A stretch of DNA of 64,000 bases from positions 59,045 through 123,044 of the forward strand of contig NZ_JAUG01000004.1 in NCBI RefSeq assembly GCF_000708285.2, given 5' to 3'. This DNA is from Pedobacter borealis DSM 19626 (lineage in GTDB: Bacteria > Bacteroidota > Bacteroidia > Sphingobacteriales > Sphingobacteriaceae). The position numbers were made by a program, and so were the translations under genes. Below are positions 37,201 to 46,600 of the stretch, in pieces. The notes below the pieces were generated by a model that ran no database searches, was not told the origin of the DNA, and saw nothing but the letters and a program-made list of their open reading frames with translations. Each line of letters starts with the position of its first letter. The stretch's first letter is position 1.

Positions 37201-37525
37201 GAGTATCGATAATCCAAGTTCGGTAAACCCGCGCTTATCAAACAGGGGTGCTACCTATTATACCGATAGCAATAATGCATTAAACAATACCTATTGGTTA
37301 AGGAGCAATAACTACATCAGACTTAAAAATGTAGAGCTAGGTTATACATTGCCAACCACCTGGGTTGAAAAAGTTGGGTTAAATAGTGTAAGGGTGTATA
37401 CAAATGGCCTCAATTTGGCTACGCTTGATAAAATCAAGATATGGGACCCCGAATCTACCAATACAAGTGGACAATACTATCCACAAGCTAGGGTAATTAA
37501 TATGGGTATTAAAGCCACTTTTTAA
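34253..37525 (+). CDS. SusC/RagA-family TonB-dependent outer membrane transporter
   Basis: 1090 residues from the ATG at 34253 (MKKNLWKTFARSS). After the signal region comes a carboxypeptidase-D-like domain (about residues 58-125: VKGQVTDAKGPIPGVSVKLKGG, DASGKFSIKVPEDATLVFTYVGY). The SusC signature VVVGYGTQKKA follows, then the plug (IRIRGINSLGNNNALIVIDGIP, SVLKDASAAIYGSQAANGVILITTK) and a 22-strand barrel ending VINMGIKATF. With the SusD-like lipoprotein next to it, it imports an oligosaccharide or peptide across the outer membrane using TonB energy. No glycoside hydrolase or sensor is adjacent, so the substrate cannot be inferred. Confidence 0.95.
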   Translation: MKKNLWKTFARSSMFLVCGGCLVFFPFTSMSAKASLHEKEPFDFYRPPLEDIIVKGQVTDAKGPIPGVSVKLKGGAATTVTDASGKFSIKVPEDATLVFTYVGYVDQEIQVKNQTNINVRLLENNQNLSEVVVVGYGTQKKAVVSGAVASVKGTELAKSSSVNLTNSLAGRLPGVTALQGSGEPGYDGSTIRIRGINSLGNNNALIVIDGIPNRAGGIERLNPNDIESVSVLKDASAAIYGSQAANGVILITTKLGKSGKPQFSYDFSYGLQQPTRIPKMANSTQYAEILNELNIFGSDLNPNEWSAAWNSFKTTGTYLSTGGKTINAAYKPDEIRKFGDGSDPLRYPNTDWFKTVFQNWSPQQRHNVQINGGSENVKYLLSLGYLNQDGYYKNSATGYQQYDMRFNLEAKLSKYITTTLGVSAREEDRNFPTVSAGDIFRFLMRGRPNEIAIWPNGLPGRDIEYGYNPVVSTTDLTGTNKDVRDYFQTTGKVEIKIPGVDGLKVTGTAAIDKYSGRQKNWQLPWTLYDWDKKTFAADGVTPVLAGTVRSQYTDPRLRETAGGQLAINLTGMVNYDKKISDHTIGLMAGVTRETVNNDGFTAFRRYFISSSVQELLAGDEREQSLGNNPGDPNNLFKRARLSYFGRVGYNYKEKYLAEFLWRVDGSYIFPKDRRFGFFPGVSVGWRLSEEPFFKDNVKFVNNLKLRASWGQMGAEAYFGDALQEYQYLSLMNFGTYTFNDLVTKTLTEGKVPNFDFGWEVANNANIGLDASFLNNKLSLEFDYFYNKRTNILISRGSSVPESSGITDRLPPVNLGKVNNKGFEFKLSYNDQVGDLNFGVSVNGGYAKNKIVFWDETPGAPEWQRSTGRVTNSWLVYEYDGVFKDKAESDANKQKYSALTSNLRPGDMKFKDINGDGKINADDKIRLDKNGTPTFTGGVNFNVQYKGFDLSVLIQGASGGMQIVGLTESGDIGNFLEWSYLNRWSIDNPSSVNPRLSNRGATYYTDSNNALNNTYWLRSNNYIRLKNVELGYTLPTTWVEKVGLNSVRVYTNGLNLATLDKIKIWDPESTNTSGQYYPQARVINMGIKATF

Positions 37526-37560
37526 CAATGTATAGCTGTTTATCAATTACAAAGAAGAAT

Positions 37561-39435
37561 ATGAAAACAATAATTCAAAATAGAAATTTATATCTATTGG
37601 TTCTTATTACCTTTTTTGCATTTGCGTGTAAAAAGGATTTTTTGGACGTAGAATCACCTGGACAGGTGCCTGCCGAATCGGTATGGAAAGACCCAGCAAC
37701 TGCGCAGGCATTTGTGAACGATATCTATAACGGATTGGGTAATGGCGGCTTTTCTGAGCAGATGTTAGCATCAGTTTCTGACGAAGCCTTGTTTACGCAT
37801 CCTACCCGTGGTATCGATCTGGTTAATAGTGCTACCATTAACCCATCTACATTGGGCTGGGTTGATGATACCTGGGCTTATAAACAGATGTATAACCGCA
37901 TCCGGGCCTGCAATATTACCATCGAGAAAATTACCAGCGGAGATAATGCACTAACCAGCCAAACGTTAAAAGATCAGCTGTTGGGCGAGGCATATTTTTT
38001 ACGTGCTTATTTTTATCAGCAGTTATTACGCTTTTATGGAGGAGTGCCTATTATTACAAAAACTTACGTACTCAACGATAATTATAATGTAAAACGTAAT
38101 ACTTATGAAGAATGTGTAAACTTCATTATAAAAGATTGCGATGAGGCGAATAAACTGTTAACTGGTAAAACGATGGGAAAGGGGCGTACCACCGCTACCG
38201 CTGCTTTGGCACTTAAATCAAGGGTATTGATTTATGCTGCAAGCGATTTGCATGACAGGGCAAAACTTACTGACAAGATTAAAAATATTGATGTTAAGAA
38301 ATTAGACTTTTTAAGTTATGCCAGTGGCAGCCAGCCAGACCGTTACCGTTTGGCACAAACAGCAGCAGAAGCCGTGATGAAACTGGGTACAGGTTACAAA
38401 TTAGATCTTACCACTCCTGTTTCTGTTGCCAATGGTCAGGTAAATTATAAAAGCATTGCCATGGGCGGAGCCAGTAAAGCGCCTGGTATAGATGCTACTG
38501 CGGCTTCAGAATTAATTTTTGCACGTTATTTTATTATTCAAAACAACATCAAACATGCACAGCAAAATGGCCCGAACGGTTACCATAACTGGGCTGGAAA
38601 TACGCCAATTGGGTTATTGGTTGATGATTATGAAATGATGGATGGGACAAAGTTTAGTTGGAACGATCCAGTACAGAAAGCAAATCCTTATGTAAATAGA
38701 GATCCACGGTTTTACGCTACAGTTTTATATGATGGTGCAGGTTGGAAACCCCGCGATAAAGCATCTGGTAATGTCGATCCTGCCAGTCAAATCCAAACTG
38801 GTGTATACGATTTAATGGATAACACTACGAGAATTGACTTTAAAGGTTTAGATACACGTGCAAGTTCTATCGAAAACTGGAACGGCAGCTGGACAGGCTA
38901 TTACTACCATAAATTTATCGATCCAGATCCAAGTATTGTAGATGCCTCGATGTCGCAAAATGTGCCTTGGCCTTTCTTTAGGTATACCGAAGCGGTATTT
39001 AATTATATCGAAGCGAGTATTGAGCTTGGCGAATTGAGTAATGCTACAAACTGGTTAAATAAAATCCGTTTCAGGGCAGGTATGCCAGCTGTTACAGCAA
39101 CAGATCAGGCTGGCCTTAGAGAGGTTTACCGTCACGAACGCCGCATAGAAATGGCTTACGAAGAACAACGTTATCATGATACCCGCAGGTGGTTAATCGC
39201 CAGTGAAACATTAGGCAGAAAAACCACTTATATTAAGGTTACTGGTAAATTTAAACCAGGCAAAACGATGTCTGCCCCTTATCATTACGACAATACCATT
39301 TACGATTATACTTATAGTCCGGTAGAGGAAAATGCGCAAGAAAACAGAAGTTGGAACGATAAACTATATTTCAGGCCATTTAGCCGCGATGAAGTAAATA
39401 AAAACAACATGCTCGATCAAAATCCTGGTTACTAA
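37561..39435 (+). CDS. SusD/RagB-family substrate-binding lipoprotein
   Basis: 624 residues from the ATG at 37561 (MKTIIQNRNLYLLVLITFF); an upstream in-frame ATG at 37528 is less likely because it lacks a signal-like start. Lipobox FAC with Cys23, followed by KKDFLDVESPGQVPAESVW, the usual SusD opening. TPR-like helices follow (LGEAYFLRAYFYQQLLRFYGGVPI) and the C-terminal part holds YRHERRIEMAYEEQRYHDTRRW, a hallmark of the family. It caps the SusC barrel outside the cell and binds the substrate. Terminator downstream. Confidence 0.94.
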   Translation: MKTIIQNRNLYLLVLITFFAFACKKDFLDVESPGQVPAESVWKDPATAQAFVNDIYNGLGNGGFSEQMLASVSDEALFTHPTRGIDLVNSATINPSTLGWVDDTWAYKQMYNRIRACNITIEKITSGDNALTSQTLKDQLLGEAYFLRAYFYQQLLRFYGGVPIITKTYVLNDNYNVKRNTYEECVNFIIKDCDEANKLLTGKTMGKGRTTATAALALKSRVLIYAASDLHDRAKLTDKIKNIDVKKLDFLSYASGSQPDRYRLAQTAAEAVMKLGTGYKLDLTTPVSVANGQVNYKSIAMGGASKAPGIDATAASELIFARYFIIQNNIKHAQQNGPNGYHNWAGNTPIGLLVDDYEMMDGTKFSWNDPVQKANPYVNRDPRFYATVLYDGAGWKPRDKASGNVDPASQIQTGVYDLMDNTTRIDFKGLDTRASSIENWNGSWTGYYYHKFIDPDPSIVDASMSQNVPWPFFRYTEAVFNYIEASIELGELSNATNWLNKIRFRAGMPAVTATDQAGLREVYRHERRIEMAYEEQRYHDTRRWLIASETLGRKTTYIKVTGKFKPGKTMSAPYHYDNTIYDYTYSPVEENAQENRSWNDKLYFRPFSRDEVNKNNMLDQNPGY

Positions 39436-39451
39436 GCTAACCGTTCTAGAT

Positions 39452-39484
39452 ACCCGATGGATAATATTATTCATCGGGTTTTTT
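39452..39484 (+). terminator. Terminator of the SusC/SusD unit
   Basis: ACCCGATG (39452-39459), a 12-base loop, CATCGGGT (39472-39479), then T-run. Confidence 0.85.
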
Positions 39485-39588
39485 ATGCAATAATATCTGG
39501 AGCTGGCCGATCGGATATTTTTACTTTTCAATAGAAAAAACAGATAAGCTTAAGCCTTTGGCCATTCCCGTATTTAATTTTCAAAGCG

Positions 39589-39596
39589 TAGTTTTG
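39589..39596 (+). promoter_or_regulatory. -7 box of the MFS gene
   Basis: TAGTTTTG fits TAnnTTTG and lies 17 bases before the GTG start at 39614. Confidence 0.45.
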
Positions 39597-39613
39597 CAAA
39601 TAAACTTTTTTCT

Positions 39614-40936
39614 GTGACAGATTCAGACCTCAATTCGGTTATTACAAAACCAGATCCTTACGCCGCATTGCGCTTTAGGGAGTTCCGCTCTTATTTAGGC
39701 ATGCGTTTTTTCTTCACACTTGCCTATCAAATGCAGGCAGTAGTGCTTGGGATTTATATTTATCATGTAACAAAAGATCCATTGGTCTTAGGGTTTGTAG
39801 GCCTGTGTGAGGCTATTCCTGCTATAGGGATTGCATTATACGGAGGTTATGTTGCAGATAAGAGCGAAAAAAGGGGCTTATTGCTCAAAGTATTTGGAGG
39901 CGTATTTCTTTGTACCCTCATTATGCTGCTGGTAACATTACCGCAGTTTAACCTTGGGCAGTTCGATATTATTTTTACCCTGTTTAATTTTAAGGTTAAT
40001 CTAATTGCCTTAATTATGTATGTACTCGTATTTGGGATGGGGATATCAAGAGGGTTTTTCGGTCCGGCTACATTCTCTTTAATGGCTCAGATTTTGCCAA
40101 AAAACCTTTATCCAAATGCAAGTGCCTGGAGCAGTTCGAACTGGCAGATGGCTTCTATTTTAGGGCCGGCAATAGGAGGAATAACTTATGGTTTCTTCGG
40201 TATTACAATAACTTATATCGTAATTATTTCTTTTGTATTTATAGCCCTTATCTGTATTTTCTTTTTAAAAGTACACCCTCCGCAGTTTGTGCCCAAAGAA
40301 AATATTAAAGAGAGTTTGCTTAAAGGAATAAATTTTGTGTTTAAAACCAAAATGATGGTTTGGGCAATGAGTTTGGATCTGTTTTCGGTGTTTTTTGGTG
40401 GTGCGGTAGCCATATTGCCCGTGTTTGCAAATGATATATTAAAAGTTGGACCAGAGGGTTTAGGCTTTATGCGGGCCGCTGTTTCTGCAGGATCTGTTTT
40501 TACCATGCTTGCTATGACGCGTTTTTCGCCGATGAACAAACCATGGCGAAATTTATTGATCGCCGTAACCGGTTTTGGCTTAAGTATCATCTGCTGGAGT
40601 TTATCTAAAAATTTCTACTTAACGCTCTTCTTTCTCTTTTTGGAAGGCTCTTTTGATAGCGTTAGTGTAATCATCAGATTAACCATTATGCAATTGTTAA
40701 CACCCGACGAAATGCGCGGACGTGTATCGGCAGTAAACAGCATGTTTATTGGGTCGTCAAACGAAATCGGAGCTTTCGAATCGGGCCTTACCGCAAAGTT
40801 AATGCGTACTATCCCATCGGTAGTTTTTGGTGGAACGATGACATTGGCAATCGCTGGAATTACATGGTTAAAAACGAAATCTTTAACGAAACTGAGTTTG
40901 CAGGATATTAACGAACAAACCAGCAAGGTTGCTTAG
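39614..40936 (+). CDS. MFS transporter (MFS_3/enterobactin-exporter-like)
   Basis: 440 residues with a GTG start (MTDSDLNSVITKPDPYAAL). Twelve hydrophobic segments are visible, with YALRFREFRSYL-like opening (PYAALRFREFRSYLGMR), LGFVGLCEAIPAIGIALYGGYVADKSEKR at loop 2-3 (the MFS motif A position) and TPDEMRGRVSAVNSMFIGSSNEIGAFESG in the second half, typical of the MFS_3 exporters. It probably exports a small molecule; substrate unknown. It is monocistronic, followed by the hairpin repeat array. Confidence 0.88.
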   Translation: MTDSDLNSVITKPDPYAALRFREFRSYLGMRFFFTLAYQMQAVVLGIYIYHVTKDPLVLGFVGLCEAIPAIGIALYGGYVADKSEKRGLLLKVFGGVFLCTLIMLLVTLPQFNLGQFDIIFTLFNFKVNLIALIMYVLVFGMGISRGFFGPATFSLMAQILPKNLYPNASAWSSSNWQMASILGPAIGGITYGFFGITITYIVIISFVFIALICIFFLKVHPPQFVPKENIKESLLKGINFVFKTKMMVWAMSLDLFSVFFGGAVAILPVFANDILKVGPEGLGFMRAAVSAGSVFTMLAMTRFSPMNKPWRNLLIAVTGFGLSIICWSLSKNFYLTLFFLFLEGSFDSVSVIIRLTIMQLLTPDEMRGRVSAVNSMFIGSSNEIGAFESGLTAKLMRTIPSVVFGGTMTLAIAGITWLKTKSLTKLSLQDINEQTSKVA

Positions 40937-40944
40937 TTACTAAA

Positions 40945-41076
40945 AGAGTTATCAACTTAATAGCCTTTTGCTGGAAAGTTGACAACTCTGAAATTCAATG
41001 ATAATTAAGTACTATTGTGCCTTCGCGTCTTGGTGATGAAATACAAAAAATGGTTCGTGGGGACACGAACCATGGC
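40945..41076. repeat. Long direct repeat copy 1: two-hairpin module
   Basis: The module holds a long stem (AGAGTTATCAACTT with AAGTTGACAACTCT, one A-C mismatch) and a perfect 10-bp hairpin ATGGTTCGTG / GGGA / CACGAACCAT at 41050-41073. It recurs as copy 2 at 41422-41555. The two are alignable over ~130 bases, including a linker GTGCCTTCGCGTCTTGG-like phrase also known from dispersed Bacteroidota repeats. Confidence 0.8.
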
Positions 41077-41130
41077 GTTAAAGAGAATATTTTATCGCAA
41101 ATAATTTGGGCATGCCCCAAGCTGCGCAAG

Positions 41131-41355
41131 GGTCGGGCTATCCGTTACAATCTTTTTTGAAGAAAAATCAAAAAAGGATTTCCACTGCTATCCCTCATGC
41201 AAACCCATAGCGGTAAAAAATGTCAGTTATACGTTTGCCCTGGCCATCTAAACCCGATGGCACGGATGCCGATAGAGCGCATTTTTTTAATCAACAGTTA
41301 TCGGCAGTAGGAACAAACGAAGAACTACTGGAATTGTTTTCCAAAAAAATGCATT
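41131..41355. repeat. Dispersed intergenic repeat with hairpin, copy B
   Basis: AATCTTTTTTGA (41149-41160) pairs with TCAAAAAAGGATT (41168-41180), inside GGGCTATCCGTTACA and CCACTGCTATCCCTCATGC. A second module ends TTTCCAAAAAAAT. It is related to copy A at 5421-5700. Confidence 0.6.
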
Positions 41356-41391
41356 AAACTAAAAGCAATTTAATTTTTTGATAAAATAGAA

Positions 41392-41415
41392 ATGGTTCGT
41401 GAGGACACGAACCAT
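41392..41415. repeat. Isolated short hairpin, middle copy
   Basis: ATGGTTCGTG / AGGA / CACGAACCAT, the same 10-bp stem as in copy 1 with one loop change, standing just before the second long module. Confidence 0.8.
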
Positions 41416-41421
41416 GGCGAT

Positions 41422-41555
41422 AGAGTTGTCAACTTTAATAGCCTTTTGCTAGAAAGTTGACAACTTTAGAATTCAATAATAAATTAACTATTTATTGTGC
41501 CTTTGTTTCTTGGTGGTGAAAAACAAAAATGGTCCGTGAGGACACGGACCATGGC
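41422..41555. repeat. Long direct repeat copy 2: two-hairpin module
   Basis: Stem AGAGTTGTCAACTTT with AAAGTTGACAACTTT, then the short hairpin ATGGTCCGTG / AGGA / CACGGACCAT (41529-41552). Relative to the other two short hairpins, T to C on the left arm is matched by A to G on the right arm, preserving the pair. Confidence 0.8.
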
Positions 41556-41560
41556 GAAAA

Positions 41561-41776
41561 TTAAAACGTCTTATTCTTACCCCAGATCAAATAGATAATG
41601 GAACCTATAAAAGGGGCGAGGAGGATAATGATAAACCAGAGTACCTTTACCGAGAAACCAATGCTGTTGTTTCTCGATATATGGTATAATGCGGTTAATA
41701 TTAAGGCCAGCCAAAGTATGGCCACTATAATAATGATAATTGCGATCTGGTTGCTTTCTACTTGTGCTAGTAACAT
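41561..41776 (-). CDS. Phospholipase D N-terminal-domain (PLDc_N) membrane protein
   Basis: 71 residues: N-terminal hydrophobic helix (IAIIIIIVAILWLALILTAL), a loop with YHISRNNSIGFSVKVLW, and a second helix ending IGSIIYLIWGKN. This matches the PLDc_N domain, which in many bacteria stands alone without a phospholipase. Function unknown; inner membrane. It lies 17 bases downstream of the ABC exporter stop on the same strand and may be cotranscribed with it. Confidence 0.78.
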   Translation of the reverse strand: MLLAQVESNQIAIIIIIVAILWLALILTALYHISRNNSIGFSVKVLWFIIILLAPFIGSIIYLIWGKNKTF

Positions 41777-41793
41777 AATAAAGATATTGTTCC

Positions 41794-43545
41794 TTAAGCT
41801 TCAACAACTCTTTCTCCAATTTGTTGGCGCCACATGGCTTGATATAAACCATTTTGTGCAATTAGTTCTTCATGTCTTCCTTGCTCAATAATGTGGCCTT
41901 TCTCTAAAACATAAATTTTATCAGCATGTTTTATCGTTGATAAACGGTGGGCAATCAAAATGGTAATGTGATCGGTTAAATCTGAAACCGAGCGAATGGT
42001 TTTGGTAATCTCTTCTTCCGTAATCGAATCTAGCGAAGAAGTGGCCTCATCAAAAACCAAAATATCTGGCTGACGGAGCAGTGCTCTTGCAATAGATAAA
42101 CGTTGTTTTTCTCCTCCCGAGACTTTAACGCCACCCTCGCCAATTAACGAGTCAAGTCCTTTATCGGCACGGGCCAAAAGTGTTTGACAGGCAGCCTGGT
42201 TTAATACTTTATAACACTCCTCATCAGTGGCGTTGGGGTTAACAAATAACAGGTTTTCTCTTATTGTACCAGAGAACAATTGCGTGTCTTGCGTTACGAA
42301 ACCGATTTTCTCGCGTAAGGCATCAAGATCGATATCGTTACTCAGAATACCATTGTATAAAATCTCACCATCTTTTGCCGGATATAAACCCACCAATAGT
42401 TTCACCAGTGTGCTTTTTCCAGAACCCGATGGACCAACAAATGCAATGGTTTGCCCGTGATGGGTTTTAAACGAGATATTATCTAAAGCATTTCTATTGG
42501 CTGTTAGGTGTTTGAAACCCACATTGCTAAAGGTTAAATCCTTAATTTTTGCTATAGAAGTTGGATTCTCAGGTTTTTTATCAATCGGTGTACTTAAAAT
42601 CTTTTTAAAGTTGCCTAACGAAACTTCAGCCTCACGCCAGGTTAAAATCACATTGCCCAGTTCTTGTAGCGGTCCGAAAAGGAAGAACGAGTAAAAAAGG
42701 AATGAGAAATACTGTCCGGCAGAAATCGTATTGTCGAAAATAAGGAGCAGTAAAACCAGTACCATTGTACTGCGGACCAGGTTAACGGTTGTGCCCTGAA
42801 CAAAACTCATACTGCGCACATATTTCACTTTTTTAAGTTCTAAGCCCAAAATTTTGTAAGTGGTTTTATTCAGCCGGTCAATTTCCTGGTCGGCCAAACC
42901 TAAACTCTTAACCAGTTCGATGTTTCTTAACGATTCTGTAGTAGAGCCTGCCAAAGCAGTGGTTTCGCCAACGATAGAGCGTTGGATGGTTTTAATTTTG
43001 CGACTTAAAAACCAGCTTACGAAACTGATGATCGGAATAGCCGAAAAATAAACTAAGGTAACTTTGTAGCTTACCGAAACCGAATACACGATAACGAAAA
43101 TCATTCCGATTAGACTTACAAAAAGGATACTGATAAAGGCGGTGATAAACTTCTCCGAATCTAAACGTACTTTTTGTAAAATACCCAGGGTTTCTCCGCT
43201 ACGTTGATCTTCGAAAACCTGATAAGGCAGTTTTAGAGAATGTTGCAAACCATCAGCATACATTTTTGCGCCAACTTTTTGAACAATCACACTGGTGAAA
43301 TAATCCTGAAAGTTTTTAGCGATACGCGAAACCATGGCTGCACCAATAGCCAGCCCGATTAAACCCAGCGAACCCCAAAGGTATTGGTTATAGGTTAGCG
43401 AATCTTTTTTATTGATAAAGCGGTCTAAAATGCGACCGGTGATGTATGGATCTAAAAGTGAAAAACCAATATTTATGCCTGCTAGCAATAACGCCAAAGC
43501 CACTATCCACTTGTGGTGTTTCAGGTAGTTAAGTAATAATCCCAT
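41794..43545 (-). CDS. ABC exporter (fused permease-ATPase)
   Basis: 583 residues. Six-helix membrane domain (about 15-310), then an ATPase with Walker A GPSGSGKSTLVKLL, signature VSGGEKQRLS, Walker B ILVFDEATSSLD and IAHRLST. Typical of homodimeric multidrug/lipid exporters of the MsbA/BmrA type. No cargo-related genes are adjacent apart from the small PLDc_N protein. Less similar to the exporter at 22490 than one would expect of a recent duplicate (different linker and signature). Confidence 0.9.
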   Translation of the reverse strand: MGLLLNYLKHHKWIVALALLLAGINIGFSLLDPYITGRILDRFINKKDSLTYNQYLWGSLGLIGLAIGAAMVSRIAKNFQDYFTSVIVQKVGAKMYADGLQHSLKLPYQVFEDQRSGETLGILQKVRLDSEKFITAFISILFVSLIGMIFVIVYSVSVSYKVTLVYFSAIPIISFVSWFLSRKIKTIQRSIVGETTALAGSTTESLRNIELVKSLGLADQEIDRLNKTTYKILGLELKKVKYVRSMSFVQGTTVNLVRSTMVLVLLLLIFDNTISAGQYFSFLFYSFFLFGPLQELGNVILTWREAEVSLGNFKKILSTPIDKKPENPTSIAKIKDLTFSNVGFKHLTANRNALDNISFKTHHGQTIAFVGPSGSGKSTLVKLLVGLYPAKDGEILYNGILSNDIDLDALREKIGFVTQDTQLFSGTIRENLLFVNPNATDEECYKVLNQAACQTLLARADKGLDSLIGEGGVKVSGGEKQRLSIARALLRQPDILVFDEATSSLDSITEEEITKTIRSVSDLTDHITILIAHRLSTIKHADKIYVLEKGHIIEQGRHEELIAQNGLYQAMWRQQIGERVVEA

Positions 43546-43573
43546 TAAGTTTTGCTGTTTGTCATTGCAAACA

Positions 43574-43605
43574 TAAAAAAAGGGAACGGATAAAAATCCA
43601 TTCCC
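43574..43605 (-). terminator. Terminator of the Oar-like receptor gene
   Basis: GGGAACGGAT (43582-43591) pairs with ATCCATTCCC (43596-43605) with one mismatch. On the minus strand it is followed by a run of Ts (forward As at 43575-43581), so it stops the receptor transcript before the ABC gene. A T-run on the other side makes it potentially bidirectional. Confidence 0.75.
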
Positions 43606-43646
43606 TTTTTTTATGACTTTAAGCTAAGAAAATAGCTAAACGTTTG

Positions 43647-46600
43647 TTAAAATCCGTAACGTAAACCAATTTGTATCTGCCAAGGGTTACCTGATGGCGT
43701 AACAATGCCGGTATTATTTACACGATAAGTATAAGCTTTGTTTGTAGCATCGAATGCACTAACAGCGTATAAAGCCTGGTTGCCCAAAGTTTCATTTACA
43801 CCCCATTTTTTGTTAAGTAGGTTTGCAAAATTAAACACATCTCCAGAGAATTCAATACTGTGCTTTTTATTTAATTGTAGTTGATAACTTAATTTTAAAT
43901 CAACAATACCAAAAAAGTCATTCACGCCACCATTTCGCTCTGCTATCTGACCAGAATATTTATTAATATAATCTTTTAAACTTTGGCTTGCATCTGGATT
44001 ATCCAATAATGTCTGTAAACCTGTTCGGATATTTGCAGGAATATTTTGATTGTTTCTATCGAATACAAAAGCTAAATCATTTGTAGCCACAAAATCTCCA
44101 TTAATATTGCCGCCAGCCAATAAGCTATATCGTGTTCCACCAATACCAGAGTAACGAACGCCTAATCTAAAGCCATAAAAACTTGGTGATGTTCCATAAA
44201 TAACAACCTTATTGCGGAATTGATTATCTGAATAAGACATTTTGCTCAAATCTCTAGGATCATCTTTAACAGGTAGAGATAAAGTAGCAGAGTTTGCCAC
44301 GTTGCCGTTATATGATGTATTATCTTTTGTGTCGTTATAAGTATAACTTGCAGAGATTTCTCCATCTTTGAAATAATTCCAGGTTGCATCTATAACTATA
44401 GCGAATTGATTTACTTTACCTTTACTATTTAATTCTAACACACGGCCAAACTGATTAGTTAAACGACCGCCTTTCCAATCGGCAACGCCATTACTTGCTG
44501 TTATACTTGACGTTGGTACAAATACACCACGGTTACCTTCATTAGGAAGGGTAAAGAATGGATTTGCCGCCATATTTTTGTCAACATACATGTAGTTGTT
44601 ACGTCCTAATGTTGCGTAACCCGTAATTCCAACCTTAAATTTATCGGTAATTAATTTACTGTATGATAAGTTGGCTTTATAAACCACTGGTATTTTTGCA
44701 TCTTCTGCGTAAGTATTGATAGTTGGTACCTGTAAAGCACTTAATGAAGGTGTAGCAACAGTACCATTTCTATAACCTATAAAATCTGGTGTTGGTACAT
44801 CTTTGCCAAAAACATCAACTGTTGCTAAATGTTTACCATCAAAGGTTAAGTTATTAATGGTTACATAATTGTTAACATCCGAGCCGAAAATACCTGCTCC
44901 GAAACGAACAAAGTCTGTTCGGTTTTCATTAATATCCCAGTTAAATTGAATTCTCGGCTGAATTAAAAACTGTTTTAACTCATGGTCTGTTCTCACGCCA
45001 ATAGCATCAAATAATTGCTGATTTAGTGGCGATTTTGGATAAGTGCTGTAATCAATGCGTAAACCACCTATAAAATCTAAGCCTTTTGCCAATTTAGTCT
45101 GCATTTGGCCGTAAATAGCGGCGTTCCAAATGCCGGCTTTAACAGTTGGGTCTGCAACCAAAGGTACTTCACGGTAAAATCTGTTTGGAGCAAGGTTATT
45201 AAAGTTTGTAATTGCTGGGACTTCGATCTTTTTTGTAGGGTCATTTGGAAAAGCAGGGTCTTGAATCTGAGAAGTTGAGTATTCGAAACGGCCATTCACT
45301 TCACTACCATAAAGAGATTTTGCATTGGTATACATCACGTCAACACCAAATGTATATTTAACTTTATCAGTATTATAATAAAAATTATCTACCAGTTGAA
45401 AAACATTATTGGTAAAACCTTCTTGTCCGAAACGGTGGCCACCAATTTGTATTGCAGTAGAGATACCCTTTGTACCATCAGCAAGGTCAGATTTTATATT
45501 TCCTACAATTGCTCTTGGAATGGCACCTGTTAATTCATCATTTTGGGTACTTGCCTGGAAAGTATATAAATGTTGTATTTTTAATTCGTTAGTGATTTTG
45601 CTGCTTATGGTTGAACGTAAAGTTGCCAATAAATTATTGTCGACATTTTTATCGTTACCATAACTTTCATAGAAATTTATCGCGGTGTTATCTGCTAAAC
45701 CTAACGGATTTCTATCGTTTGTGTAATTATCACGAATGGTTAATAAATTTCTGTCATTAATTTGCCAATCTACACGGGCAAATGCAGCATCCGAGCCGCG
45801 CTTTTTATCAAAAGAACCATATTGAGGTGTATTTGCTACGCCATATTTAGTACGGGCAACATCCAAAAACTGTGCTAAAGTACTATTAGTGATTTTGAAA
45901 CGTGCTTCATCAGCCGGGCCATTAACATCGGCAATAATTAACGGGCGAGCATCTTTCTGATGATCTAAACCAACGAAATAATGTAATTTATCTTTAATAA
46001 TCGGGCCACCTAAAGTAAAACCGTATTGATAAGTAGAGAAATCGTTATCACGTTTTACGCCTCTAATATCGTAACGGCTGGCTAACCAATCTGCACGGCC
46101 ATAACCAAAGGCGCTTCCGCTTACTGTATTTGTGCCTGACTTTGTTACTGCAGTTACGGTACCTCCACCTGCTCTGCCTAAAGTAACATCGTATTGATTG
46201 GTTACTACCTTAAACTCGCGAACGGCCTCAATAGAAATTGAATATGGCGCACCACTACGACTCGTCGTACTGCCAGCTGATGTTGGGTTTTTAGCATTCA
46301 TTCCATCAATGGTATAATTTGTAGAAGAACCTAACTGCCCCGAAATATTTCCACCGCGGCTTAAAGGAGATAAATCCATTAAGTTAGAAAAATTACGCCC
46401 GTTTACAGGTAATTGGTTCATTGTTTTGGCCGAAATTTCTGTAGAAGCGCCAAAGTTTTGAACTTTGTTCCTCAAACCCGAAGCCACAACCTGTACCGCG
46501 TCTAAATCCTGCGAAGCTTCCTGCATGGCAACGTTTACCCTAACCACATCGCCAAGGTTTAACATATAACCATTTCTGATCTGCTCGCCAAAACCTACAT

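Noticed and set aside
34253..39435. Full polysaccharide utilisation locus around SusC/SusD
   Set aside because: No glycoside hydrolase, polysaccharide lyase, sulfatase or dedicated regulator adjoins the pair, so only an isolated SusCD pair is supported.
41392..41552. CRISPR-like array of regular repeats
   Set aside because: The repeats are palindromic, only three in number, spaced by 113 to 319 bases rather than regular spacers, and no cas genes are present.
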